Shown: positions 8,192 through 17,066 of the stretch, one piece after another
Numbering within the stretch: position 1 is the first letter of the stretch
How the letters are laid out: every line of letters starts with the position of its first letter
DNA from: JAYEJW01 sp034716535
GTDB lineage: Bacteria > Pseudomonadota > Gammaproteobacteria > Chromatiales > Chromatiaceae
Direction: 5' to 3'
Length of the DNA stretch: 30,251 nt
NCBI GenBank assembly: GCA_034716535.1
Contig: JAYEJW010000418.1
Location: 1-30,251 of the forward strand
Translations under genes and position numbers: made by a program
Notes under the pieces: model-generated
The model's database searches: none
The model's input: the letters and a program-made list of their open reading frames with translations, nothing else
Told to the model about the DNA's origin: nothing

Positions 8192-8333
8192 GTTTGGAGA
8201 TCTGCTCCTGTTCGGGTGTCAGCCCGCATTGCACGCGCTCCTCTCTCCCCGTCCCGCCGTGAGGGCCGGGGTAACGGGAGCCCGTCGTGAAAGTGTTTGA
8301 TGCTCGAGCCCAGATACTCAGAAGGAGCGACGG

Positions 8334-9599
8334 TCAGCTCCCATTGTTCGCGGCGCCCGGCTCGGGTCGTCCGGAACCGGCGGTGGTCCCCAGCAGCCCC
8401 AGTGCATCCAAGTAGTAGGTAATCGAGTGCTCCATGTCCATACGGGCAACCGCTTCCTCCAGAAGCGCCCGCGATGGAGGATTCGAGATCGCGCCGAGGA
8501 TCGCGCTGGCCAACTCGGCGGGCCTGCCGATGGGAACCAGAGGTCCGTAACGACCGTTGTCCAGGATTTCTCGCGGCCCGCTGGGACAGTCGGTCGAAAC
8601 CGCGGGAGTTCCTACGACAAAGGCCTCCAACAGGGCGTTGCAGAAACCTTCGAAGCGCGAAGAGAGCACGAACAGGTCGGCTCGGGCGACGTGAGCGAAC
8701 GGGTTCTCCGAATGCCCGGGGAGATCGACGCGGTCCTCCACGCCGAGCCTTCGGGCCAATGCCAGAAGCTTGGGTCGCTGTTTCCCCTCTCCGAAGATAA
8801 CCAGCCGAAAATCCCGGGGTAACCTTGTGAACGCCCGCAGCATGGTCCCTTGATCCTTCATCCGGACCAATCGGCCGACACTCACCAGTAGGGGGAAAGA
8901 GCGCTCCCTGAACCAGGGGTGGATCGGGTCCTGCGCGGCGAGCGACTTGATCCCCGCCAGGTCCATGGGGCTGTACACGCGACGGATCGGCGGAGCCTTA
9001 TCGCCGAGGAGCTTCCGCAAGCCGTCGCACACGCCTTCCGAGACCCCAACGAGGAGATCGGCACCGCAGTAGGTTGCAGTCAGACTGCGGCGGCGGAGCA
9101 TCCGTGACAGCGGATTCCTTCGGCGCAACTTGGCCGGAATGTTGATGCCGACCCGCACGACAACGCGAGGGCGCGGAGTCAACCCGGAAGCAGCCTGTAC
9201 AACAAGCCCGTTCGCACGATCCCGGTTGGAAAGCACCGCCTGAGGGGCGAGCTGGGCGATGAAATCACGCATCCGACCAACGGCGGCGCGCCCCTCGCCC
9301 ATCTCGACGACGTGTATCCGCACCGCCGGATCGAGAAACGCCGAATCGGGATTGTCGTCCGTCTCCAACAGGACGTGAACGTCGGCACCCGCCTGGGCGC
9401 ATCCATTGATTGTGTTGACCATGTCGCGCCCGATTCCACCCGCGCCGGGGCGAAAGCCCGTCACAAGGAGACGCCCGCGCGCGCCCTCCTTCGCGATAGT
9501 TGCTTGGCGACCGGACGCGCCCGGCGTTGCCCGGGTCTGCGCCTCTCCCGGGTGGAGACCCGTCTGCATATCACTCAATGGGGCGTCGGTGCCGCGCAT
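8334..9599 (-). CDS. GT4-family glycosyltransferase
   Basis: The protein has the two-lobe GT-B fold. An N-terminal lobe starts near residue 43 from this start (RLLVTGFRPGAGGIGRDMV). The C-terminal Glycos_transf_1 domain has LLVSVGRLVRMKDQGTMLRA, VIFGEGKQRPKL and the donor-binding SSRFEGFCNALLEAFVVGTP, with the E-x7-E-like pair. Such enzymes transfer a nucleotide sugar to a lipid-linked or core glycan on the inner side of the inner membrane. The start is uncertain: I used the ATG at 9599; an in-frame ATG at 9668 would overlap the region upstream of the ligase gene, and one at 9569 is also possible. None has a strong ribosome site. The gene is divergent from the O-antigen ligase-like gene, which suggests a joint role in surface polysaccharide. 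Confidence 0.85.
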   Translation of the reverse strand: MRGTDAPLSDMQTGLHPGEAQTRATPGASGRQATIAKEGARGRLLVTGFRPGAGGIGRDMVNTINGCAQAGADVHVLLETDDNPDSAFLDPAVRIHVVEMGEGRAAVGRMRDFIAQLAPQAVLSNRDRANGLVVQAASGLTPRPRVVVRVGINIPAKLRRRNPLSRMLRRRSLTATYCGADLLVGVSEGVCDGLRKLLGDKAPPIRRVYSPMDLAGIKSLAAQDPIHPWFRERSFPLLVSVGRLVRMKDQGTMLRAFTRLPRDFRLVIFGEGKQRPKLLALARRLGVEDRVDLPGHSENPFAHVARADLFVLSSRFEGFCNALLEAFVVGTPAVSTDCPSGPREILDNGRYGPLVPIGRPAELASAILGAISNPPSRALLEEAVARMDMEHSITYYLDALGLLGTTAGSGRPEPGAANNGS

Positions 9600-9748
9600 T
9601 TTTTGTGTTTCCCAGTAGTGTGTATCATGCTGCGACAAGCTTACCCGCCGACGCAGCGGCCGGACCAACTCCTGATCGCCCTGCGCTAAGCCCGGAGTCC
9701 TCCCACTTGCCGTTCACAAGCAACCCGCCTCCAGACTCTGAGCGACCG

Positions 9749-11065
9749 ATGGGTTGGTCGGAACGGATCGGTTTGTTCGGCGCCTATCTCTTCGCCTTCT
9801 TCGCACTCCTCGGCATCTCCCCTGCAACCCTGGGGTTGGGCCTCGTCCTTCTGACCTTTCTGCTCCGATTCAGGGACTGGAGCGCGCTTGGCCGGGATCC
9901 GGTGATTCTAGCCTGCCTGGCGTTTGCTTTGTACGTGGGCCTCCATTCTCTGATTTTTTACTTCAACGCCCCCAACGAGAGGCTCGCCGCTGCCGCCGCC
10001 GAAACCGGTGTCGACTGGATCAAGCTCCTGCTGTTCGTTCCTTTCGCCTACTTCGCCGCCGGAAGGGCGGACCGCATCGGTCGACTGCTGCTCCTGATGT
10101 TGCTCGGTTTTGTCATCGGATTCCTGCGTGAAGTCGACTGGGCGGCATTCGACGCCGCCTTTTTCAGCACGCGCTTCGAGACTTATCTGCCCGCGGTCGC
10201 CTTCGGCATGTTCACGGGTCTTGGGGTCCTGGGGCTGTTTGCGCTGCGACATCGATTCCTGAACTCGACGAGCGGCCCGGTGGCTCGCGGGGCGGTCCTG
10301 GTTGCCTGGGGGCTGCTGCTGGCGATCCTGCTGGAAGGCCTCGTGCTCTCCTACTCCCGAGGTTCCTGGCTCGCCTTCGCGATCGCCGGCCTCCTGCTTC
10401 TTTTCCTGGAGTGGCGGGCGAAACGAAGGGATCCGTCGTCAAGGGTACGGTCTGGCTTGACGACGACGCTTCTGGTCCTCCTCGTCCTGGTGTCCCTGGC
10501 AGCAACCCAGCTCGACCTGGTCCGCGAGCGAGTAAGCGCGGAAAGCGAGACGGTCTCAACCCTTCTCGGCGGCGACCTTACTCAAGTGCCCTCGGACTCC
10601 GTCGGCCTGCGGGCCCATGCGCTCCGCTATGCCCTGGACAGTTGGCGGGAACGGCCTTGGTTCGGCTGGGGGGCCGGATCCAGCCGGTATTTCCTGGAGC
10701 ACAGTGACCGCCCGGAGCTGATGACAGGCCCGGCGGATTGGATGCCCCACCTGCACAACGCCTACCTGGAGATCCCGTTCCAATTCGGCCTCCTGGGGCT
10801 GATCTTGGCCGGCGCACTGCTCTGGTTCCTGGTCGCTGCGGCCGCCGACGCCTGCCGGAACGCCGAGGCGCCGGGGGATCTGTGCCGTTATTTCTTCGTG
10901 GTCCTTGTGTTCGTGGCGATCTGGAACCTCGTCGATTATCGGCTGGTGCGCCACGACTGGCGCTTCTTCTGGATCCTGTTCGCCGGTTCCGCCTACAGCT
11001 TCCGGCTTCGCATGCTGATCGAAAACGCAGCCAGACAACCAGAACCCATTTCCCCCAACCGATAA
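9749..11065 (+). CDS. O-antigen ligase / polymerase-like membrane protein (WaaL/Wzy_C family)
   Basis: The 438-aa protein has about ten to twelve hydrophobic segments. Two Wzy_C hallmarks are visible: SYSRGSWLAFAIAG in the middle, and a large periplasmic loop with WRERPWFGWGAGSSRYF followed by MPHLHNAYLEIPFQFG. The His-Asn pair after the loop is typical of WaaL-type ligases. These proteins attach undecaprenyl-linked O-antigen to lipid A-core, or polymerise glycan chains, at the periplasmic face. I placed the start at the ATG at 9749 (MGWSERIGLF) because the first TM helix follows at once. The open frame continues back to 9500, but that part is low in coding character and overlaps the 5' end of the divergent gene. 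Sequence alone cannot decide between ligase and polymerase. Confidence 0.85.
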   Translation: MGWSERIGLFGAYLFAFFALLGISPATLGLGLVLLTFLLRFRDWSALGRDPVILACLAFALYVGLHSLIFYFNAPNERLAAAAAETGVDWIKLLLFVPFAYFAAGRADRIGRLLLLMLLGFVIGFLREVDWAAFDAAFFSTRFETYLPAVAFGMFTGLGVLGLFALRHRFLNSTSGPVARGAVLVAWGLLLAILLEGLVLSYSRGSWLAFAIAGLLLLFLEWRAKRRDPSSRVRSGLTTTLLVLLVLVSLAATQLDLVRERVSAESETVSTLLGGDLTQVPSDSVGLRAHALRYALDSWRERPWFGWGAGSSRYFLEHSDRPELMTGPADWMPHLHNAYLEIPFQFGLLGLILAGALLWFLVAAAADACRNAEAPGDLCRYFFVVLVFVAIWNLVDYRLVRHDWRFFWILFAGSAYSFRLRMLIENAARQPEPISPNR

Positions 11066-11091
11066 GAAAGCCGCTGTTGGGCGGCCGGTCG

Positions 11092-14000
11092 CTACTCAGC
11101 CTGAAAGGTGTCCAGCGACGAATCCTGCTCGTTCTTTTCCGGTTTGTCCTGCGTTGAGTCCCGCTCGGGTACCGCGACTCGCTGCCCAGCCTCGCGATTC
11201 CGGGATGGCGTCGACCCCTGTTCGCCCCGTTCCGGGTCCTGTTCGACTCCAGAGGCTTGTTCGCTCAGGTCGCGCACACGCCAGGCCTCGGCACAGGCCT
11301 GCTCGCCGTCTTCCGGTTCTCCCTTTCTGAAGATCCGCCGCAGCGGCACGTGCAACGGGCTGGTTACAAAGGAGATGGCCTTACCGCCCAGCACCACGGG
11401 GTTGACTTTGATGCCGAAGTCCTCGAAATCCCCGCTCAGACCCACGGGTACGGCCAGACTGAAGAACTCCGGTTTTTTTGCCTTGGGCGCAGCACGAACG
11501 TCCAATGTACGCTGGTTGAAATCGATCTCGGCGCTCCCCTCGACCCGCATCTTGCTGGTATCCGCGAACACCACGCGCTCCCGCATGAGCCCGTCGTCGA
11601 CCCGAAACCGCGCAATCACACAGTTGACCTTCGAGGCCTTGTCCTTGTCCACCTCGGTCATCAGGGCGCTGATCACGTTCACCGCCCAGAGATCGAAGAT
11701 TCCGGCGTTGAGATCCTTGGGCCAGAGGCCGAAGTCGATATGGCCGTTCGATCCCTGCATGACGCGCTTAAGGTCCGGCCCGCGGGTCTTGAGGTCGACG
11801 TCGAGGCTGATCACGCCGCCGGTCTTCGATTTCGGGTCGATGCGGCGGGCCAGGATTCCGTAGTCCAGCTTTTCGATCTTGGCGCTCGCCTCCAGGGCGA
11901 CGTCCCTCTCGGTCGGCTCGAGGGCGAAGCTTACATCGACGGAGCCGCCCGGAACGTTCAGAGTGAGCGGATCGATCGAGGCCCGGCCGCCCTCCAGGGT
12001 CGCCGTCAAGACTCCCCGGCCCAGATGGTCCTGGCCGGACAGGACCTCGTCGACCTGAATCCTGACTTTGCCGTTGAGGCTGCGTATGACTGCCGGCGAC
12101 AAGAGGGATCTGCCGCCGGCTGGGGCCCTTGGTTCGCTCTCGGATGCCTCCGGCTTTTCAGTCGACTTCACGCCATCACCCGCCGCTGACCAATCGCCCG
12201 TATCGAAGTCGTCCAATTGAATGCGCTTCGCAACCAGGTCGACGTCCAGGCGCGGCGGCCGCTGAGCGGTCTTGAGGTCGAGCTTTCCCGTTAGGGTGCT
12301 CTTGCCCACGGTCGCCCGGAGGTTCTTGACGTAGTACCCCGACTTCCGGCTCCCGAATTCTCCGCGCAGCCGGTACGGGCCGATCGGCGGCAGCGAGACG
12401 TCCAGCAACTCGTCGAAGTCGCTGAATCGCTTCCCGCTCAGATCCATCGCCAAGTGGAGGTTCTCCGCCTGGACCGGCAGAGGCGCCGCACCGGTCAGCT
12501 TCAGGCTTACCTTGGCCAGGGCGACGCCGACGTCCATCTTGAGGCGCTCCTTCGGCTCGGCAAAGCTCGCCAGGGGATCGGTCGTGATGTCGATCTTCAC
12601 CGGCGTCTTGTCGATGCGGCCGTCGATGGCAAGCCGGATCGGCTGCTCCGGCTCGGCGCTGATCGCCGCTTCCGGAACGCGGATGTCCAGGCCCTCCTTG
12701 GCACCCGGAGCCCTGAGCCTCCAAAGGCCGTCCTTGATACCGACGGAGAACGCGGACCGCTCCAGGATCTCGCGCGTGCTCGCCCCTTCCATCGCCAGAT
12801 CGAGATCAAAGCCGCCGGCAGTCATTGCCAGCCCGTCCGCAACGCCGAGCTGGGCCAGCAGGGAGCCCACATCGACCTTGCTCGACCCGATCTCGAGGTC
12901 GATCTTTGGAACCTCTCCACGCAAGTCGACGCCGAAGTTGCCCTCGAACCTGGCTCCGGCGATGACCGCACCGATCGGTGCCTTCTCCACGAATCCGTCC
13001 CGGATTCTCGAGGAGACCGCGACCTCCGTGATGTCCGCCGGATCCAGCTTGATGCGGGCGACGGCGATCTCGATGTCCGAGTCGAAGATCTCGATGCCCT
13101 TGGGAAGGATCGGGACATCGATGGTGAGGGTCTCGGGTCCGCTCTTTTGCGGCACGGACTCCGGCTCTTCCTTCTCCGGCTTTTCGGGGAACAGGCTCCC
13201 CAGGCCCTTCAGGTCGAGGACGTCGAAATCGAGCTTTGCGAAGGTGACCGGTGTGTCGCCTTCCCTCCTGACTCCCGCCTCCCCGGCAAAGGCGCTCTCG
13301 CCAATCCGAACCTCGTCGAGCTGGATGCGCAACTCGGCCTCCCGATGCGTCGCCTTTCCGCTTAATGCGTATGACTGCGAGGCTTCAGGAGACACCCCGA
13401 GCCAGGCGGCGAGGCTCCCGATCTGCTCGCCGGTGAACGCAAAATCGAGCTCGCTGCCCCTGTCGCCCTCTGCCTGCCGGACGGTGCCACCGATCCGGAG
13501 CTTGGCGCCGCCACCCGTGGCGCTCAGCTCCAGGGGCCAGCGCTTTTGCACGAGGTTCTCGATGAAGGTGCCGCCCTTGAGCTCCAGCGAGAACGCCTCA
13601 CCAAGCAATGAGCCCCGCGCGGTGATCTGCGACTCGTCCGCGGCGGGAAACAGCAGGCTCGCCTCCTCGAGAGTAAACTCCACGGGACGGCCACCGGTCT
13701 CGTGACCGTAGGAAAGGGACGCGCCGGCCATGGCGACCCGCAACTCGGCCGTCTCGACCAAAGATCGAATGGTCTCGCCCCCGGCCGACAGATCCAGTCG
13801 CGCGAGATCGAACTTTCCTTCGATGCCCTTCGCCCCACTCAAGAACCTGGCGAGCTCGCCGATGTCGCTCTTCTCGCCGGCCAGCGATATGGAGACCTTC
13901 GGTTGGCCGTTTTCCGGCGCGAGACTGAGCTCCCCATTGAACGGCACCTCGGCGAGGGTCAGGGCCATGGGGGCCGCCAGCTTTCCGTCCGCGACGCTCA

Positions 14001-15312
14001 CCTGGAGGCTAGCATCGCGCAGGGTCATGGGCGCATTGACCACCTCGTGGATGGTCACCTTGAGCTGCGCGTCAAATCTCTCGAGGGGTTCCAACGTCAG
14101 AACGGGCTCGTCGACATCGACCTTCTTGGCAGGCTCGGCTACCTCTTCTTCCGGCAGCGCCCGGTCGCTCTGTTCCGGCTGCGGCGCCCCTTCTGCCTGG
14201 ACCTTCTCTTCCTCGCCGATGGCCGCGAAGAAGGGGCCGGCGTCGATACTCTGGATATCGATGTCACCCTGCAGGCGGGGCCTCGCCCCGGAGATATCGG
14301 CCTCGAAGCTGCCGGTGACGCCGGTCGTTGCGATCTCCCCCTTCAAATCGGCGATGCGGTACTTGCCGTCCGCCTCTTCGATGCGTCCCTGCAGACCGAA
14401 CGACTGGATCGGAGGCAACCTGGTGCCGAGGATCACCTCCAGATCCTTCATCCTCGGTCCCGTCAGATCGAAGTCCAGGGCGAGCCCCCTGCCGCGCAGG
14501 GGCTGGGCGATCTCGCCACCGATAGTGAGCTTGGCGCCGACCGCCGTCGCCGAGACGTCCAGCGGCCAGGACGCTTTGTCCGCGACGAGCGAGGCCAGGC
14601 TGCCGCCGCTAAAGTTCACCTCATAGGGAACATCCTGAACAGTGCCCTGAATGAGCAACCGCATCGGCTCAAGGTCCTCGGCGCTTCCGGTGATCTCTTT
14701 AAGCTCGAGCTCGAAGGTCTTGTCGATTGCGGCATCCCGGTGGGTGAGGACGATGTCCCGCAGGGACAGCTCCGCGAGCTCGATGAACTTCAGCGCCGGC
14801 GGCTCCCTTTCTTCCTCGGGCTCGGGTGTCGGCGCTTCGTCGGACTTCTTCAGCAGCCAGTTGGACTCCCCCTCGGCATTGGTCTCGAGGCTGACTTGCA
14901 GACCCTCGACCGAGATCTCCTCGATCAGCACCTCGCCCTTCAACAGGGGCAGAATCCGCAGCTCGGCGCGCGCCAGGTCCAGGCGGGCAAGGTCCGCCTC
15001 CGGCCAGCCTTTCGGGTTGCCGATACGGACCCCTTCGATCTGCGCCGCGGGGGGCATGGAGGGCACCAGGGTGAGCGGACCCTCGATGGCAAAGGGCCGG
15101 CCGAGGGCTTCCGATGCCGAGGTCTCGATCTTGCCCTTCACCCAGTCGAGCTCGATGGGGATTGAGAAGGCCACCACGACCAGGATGATCAGAACCAGCG
15201 CGGCCAGCAGCCCACCAAAGGAGATGACTGTCCAGCGAAAGGCTTTCCTAAGCCTTCCGGGCTCGGGTGTCTGGGATGCCTCCGGGTTCGTGCTCATGTC
15301 TTGTTCTGTCAT
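11092..15312 (-). CDS. AsmA-family protein, 1406 aa, with three repeated modules
   Basis: A single N-terminal membrane anchor (about residues 26-51) is followed by an AsmA N-terminal domain (TSASEALGRPFAIEGPLTL, GVRIGNPKGW) and a long periplasmic beta-rich region. The end has an AsmA_2-type domain (VNVISALMTEVDKDKASKVN, then FSLAVPVGLSGDFEDFGIKV) and a charged tail. Three related modules of about 140 aa lie near 219-358, 563-704 and 897-1041; they share a LxxxLPPIxxYxLxG-like core. AsmA-like proteins form groove-shaped bridges that carry phospholipid from the inner to the outer membrane. GGAGAAGAG precedes the ATG. It is the last gene of a run of three, 53 bp after the PLD gene. It is longer than E. 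coli AsmA (about 617 aa), which the repeats explain. Confidence 0.88.
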   Translation of the reverse strand: MTEQDMSTNPEASQTPEPGRLRKAFRWTVISFGGLLAALVLIILVVVAFSIPIELDWVKGKIETSASEALGRPFAIEGPLTLVPSMPPAAQIEGVRIGNPKGWPEADLARLDLARAELRILPLLKGEVLIEEISVEGLQVSLETNAEGESNWLLKKSDEAPTPEPEEEREPPALKFIELAELSLRDIVLTHRDAAIDKTFELELKEITGSAEDLEPMRLLIQGTVQDVPYEVNFSGGSLASLVADKASWPLDVSATAVGAKLTIGGEIAQPLRGRGLALDFDLTGPRMKDLEVILGTRLPPIQSFGLQGRIEEADGKYRIADLKGEIATTGVTGSFEADISGARPRLQGDIDIQSIDAGPFFAAIGEEEKVQAEGAPQPEQSDRALPEEEVAEPAKKVDVDEPVLTLEPLERFDAQLKVTIHEVVNAPMTLRDASLQVSVADGKLAAPMALTLAEVPFNGELSLAPENGQPKVSISLAGEKSDIGELARFLSGAKGIEGKFDLARLDLSAGGETIRSLVETAELRVAMAGASLSYGHETGGRPVEFTLEEASLLFPAADESQITARGSLLGEAFSLELKGGTFIENLVQKRWPLELSATGGGAKLRIGGTVRQAEGDRGSELDFAFTGEQIGSLAAWLGVSPEASQSYALSGKATHREAELRIQLDEVRIGESAFAGEAGVRREGDTPVTFAKLDFDVLDLKGLGSLFPEKPEKEEPESVPQKSGPETLTIDVPILPKGIEIFDSDIEIAVARIKLDPADITEVAVSSRIRDGFVEKAPIGAVIAGARFEGNFGVDLRGEVPKIDLEIGSSKVDVGSLLAQLGVADGLAMTAGGFDLDLAMEGASTREILERSAFSVGIKDGLWRLRAPGAKEGLDIRVPEAAISAEPEQPIRLAIDGRIDKTPVKIDITTDPLASFAEPKERLKMDVGVALAKVSLKLTGAAPLPVQAENLHLAMDLSGKRFSDFDELLDVSLPPIGPYRLRGEFGSRKSGYYVKNLRATVGKSTLTGKLDLKTAQRPPRLDVDLVAKRIQLDDFDTGDWSAAGDGVKSTEKPEASESEPRAPAGGRSLLSPAVIRSLNGKVRIQVDEVLSGQDHLGRGVLTATLEGGRASIDPLTLNVPGGSVDVSFALEPTERDVALEASAKIEKLDYGILARRIDPKSKTGGVISLDVDLKTRGPDLKRVMQGSNGHIDFGLWPKDLNAGIFDLWAVNVISALMTEVDKDKASKVNCVIARFRVDDGLMRERVVFADTSKMRVEGSAEIDFNQRTLDVRAAPKAKKPEFFSLAVPVGLSGDFEDFGIKVNPVVLGGKAISFVTSPLHVPLRRIFRKGEPEDGEQACAEAWRVRDLSEQASGVEQDPERGEQGSTPSRNREAGQRVAVPERDSTQDKPEKNEQDSSLDTFQAE

Positions 15313-15365
15313 TTCTCTTCTCCGGTGAAAGGAGAGCCCTACTCACAGCCCGACGCGCGCGATGC

Positions 15366-17027
15366 TCAGAGCTGAGACTCCACCGGCAGCAGGCCCATGA
15401 AGCCGACACCAAAACGTTGCCAGAAGCTGGTGTGAGGGTCGACGGAATAGGTCTGCCCTTCGCCGCCGCCCTCTTCATGCCAGACGATCTTTTCGTTCCC
15501 TTGCTGGTCGGTCTCCAATGCGAGTCGGAACGCGACTCGGTCTATCGCCTCGTCGAGCGCGGGTCCGATTCGGGAACCGACCTCCGGCGATGTAAGCACG
15601 ACGCCGATCTCGGTGTTTTCGTGAACCGATCTGGGATCGAGATTCAGGGAGCCGATGAAGATGTGCTTGCGGTCGAAGATAAAGGCCTTGGTATGGAGGC
15701 TGGCCTTGGACGATCCGGCAAACCCCGACCCGCCTCGCTTCTTGCCTTCGCCGGGTCGGGACTTCATCTCGTAGAGCTCGACACCGGCCCGCAGCAGATC
15801 CTTGCGGTACTTCGCATAACCGGAATGGACCACGGGCACGTCCGTTGAGGCCAGGGAGTTGGTGAGCACACGCACCCGAACCCCGCGCCGGCTGAGGTCG
15901 CTCAAGAAGGCCGTACCCGACTTACCCGGTACGAAGTAGGGGGAGAAGACGTACAGCTCGTCCCGGACTCCGCGGAAGTAGGGCTCGAGTTGAGGCGCCA
16001 GGTGATAGGATCTTTCCGATCTGTCCGCGAGCAGCTTCTCGGGCTCGTCCTGGACGACGTGCGCGTCCCCCCACTCGAACTGCACGTTGTTCGCCCGAAT
16101 CTGGTTCGCCAAGTCCGAGTCCCGCAGTGCCCTCAGGTACGCGGAATCGGTCTGCTCGGCCACGAACTCCTCCAGCTCCCGACGCTTCTGGCGGGTCTCC
16201 TCGGCAGTCGGCACCCCGCCCAGCAGCGCGGTCGCCGGGTAGGCCAGCTCGCTGTTCCAATAGCTGTCGAACGATTCCGACACCTCCTTGACCACCGGAC
16301 CGATCACCAGCACATCGAGGTCGGTGAACGCCACCTCGGGGTCGGCCCCGAAGTACTCGTCGCCGATATTGCGGCCGCCGAGAATGGCTGCCTGGTTGTC
16401 GACCGTGAAGGACTTGTTGTGCATGCGGCGCGTCACGGAGCCGAAGCGGGTCACGAGCTGCACGACCCGGCCGGCATTGCGGCTGAAGGGATTGAACAGC
16501 CGCACCTCCACATTCGGGTGGCTGTCCAGCACCGCCGCCCCGAGGGTTCTGCCTTCCAGATCCATGTCGTCCACGAGCAAACGCACCCGCACGCCGCGAT
16601 CCGCCGCCCTGATCAGCTGATCGATGAACAGCCTACCCGTGAGATCGTTGTGCAGCAGATAATATTGCGCGTCGATACTGCGCTCGGCCGCGTTTGCCAG
16701 GACCGCGCGGGCGACGAAGGCATCGAGCCCGTTTCCGAGCAGCAGAAAGCCCGACTCCCCGGAATGGCGGCGGATCTCGTCGCGGCGTGACTGACCGAGG
16801 CGGGTGTCGTCGGTATCGGGGTAGGCGTACGAGGTCGGGCGCTCGACATCCTCCGGTAGGGACGCGCAACCGCCTAGCGATAGCAGCACCACAATGGCAA
16901 ACAGAACGCGATTACAGCTTTGCCGGTTCAGGATCCGGCTGACATCACCGGGCCGCGAGGGTCGCAGAGCAGCCGGGGACTGGAAGCGTCTTGGGCTCCG
17001 CTCAGGCTGGTGTACTGTTGGCTTCAT
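15366..17027 (-). CDS. Phospholipase D / cardiolipin synthase-like lipoprotein (ClsC-like)
   Basis: Two HKD motifs are complete: H203-N-K205-x4-D210 (followed by GGRN) and H445-T-K447-x4-D452 (followed by GSLNLDPRS). Each histidine pair forms the PLD active site. Cardiolipin synthases of the ClsC type join phosphatidyl groups in this way. A lipobox-like LGGC places a lipidated cysteine at residue 54, so the enzyme probably sits on a membrane facing the periplasm. The N-terminus before the signal is unusually long, and the true start may be later, but no in-frame ATG, GTG or TTG lies closer to the signal. The weak ribosome site fits coupling to the gene 39 bp upstream. It lies between two AsmA-like genes. 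Other phosphatidyl-transfer or phospholipase activity is possible. Confidence 0.88.
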   Translation of the reverse strand: MKPTVHQPERSPRRFQSPAALRPSRPGDVSRILNRQSCNRVLFAIVVLLSLGGCASLPEDVERPTSYAYPDTDDTRLGQSRRDEIRRHSGESGFLLLGNGLDAFVARAVLANAAERSIDAQYYLLHNDLTGRLFIDQLIRAADRGVRVRLLVDDMDLEGRTLGAAVLDSHPNVEVRLFNPFSRNAGRVVQLVTRFGSVTRRMHNKSFTVDNQAAILGGRNIGDEYFGADPEVAFTDLDVLVIGPVVKEVSESFDSYWNSELAYPATALLGGVPTAEETRQKRRELEEFVAEQTDSAYLRALRDSDLANQIRANNVQFEWGDAHVVQDEPEKLLADRSERSYHLAPQLEPYFRGVRDELYVFSPYFVPGKSGTAFLSDLSRRGVRVRVLTNSLASTDVPVVHSGYAKYRKDLLRAGVELYEMKSRPGEGKKRGGSGFAGSSKASLHTKAFIFDRKHIFIGSLNLDPRSVHENTEIGVVLTSPEVGSRIGPALDEAIDRVAFRLALETDQQGNEKIVWHEEGGGEGQTYSVDPHTSFWQRFGVGFMGLLPVESQL

Positions 17028-17066
17028 TCGTCACAATTCCGGATTCGATGGGGTAAGGATGCAACG

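Noticed and set aside
9500..9748. N-terminal extension of the O-antigen ligase-like gene
   Set aside because: It is proline-rich, lacks a signal or membrane segment and overlaps the 5' end of the divergent glycosyltransferase gene. The start at 9749 sits right before the first helix.
13702..15165. Long plus-strand open frames opposite the AsmA gene (up to 487 codons)
   Set aside because: They are mirror frames of a GC-rich gene with clear family motifs on the minus strand. The translated sequence has no recognisable domain, and there is no ribosome site.
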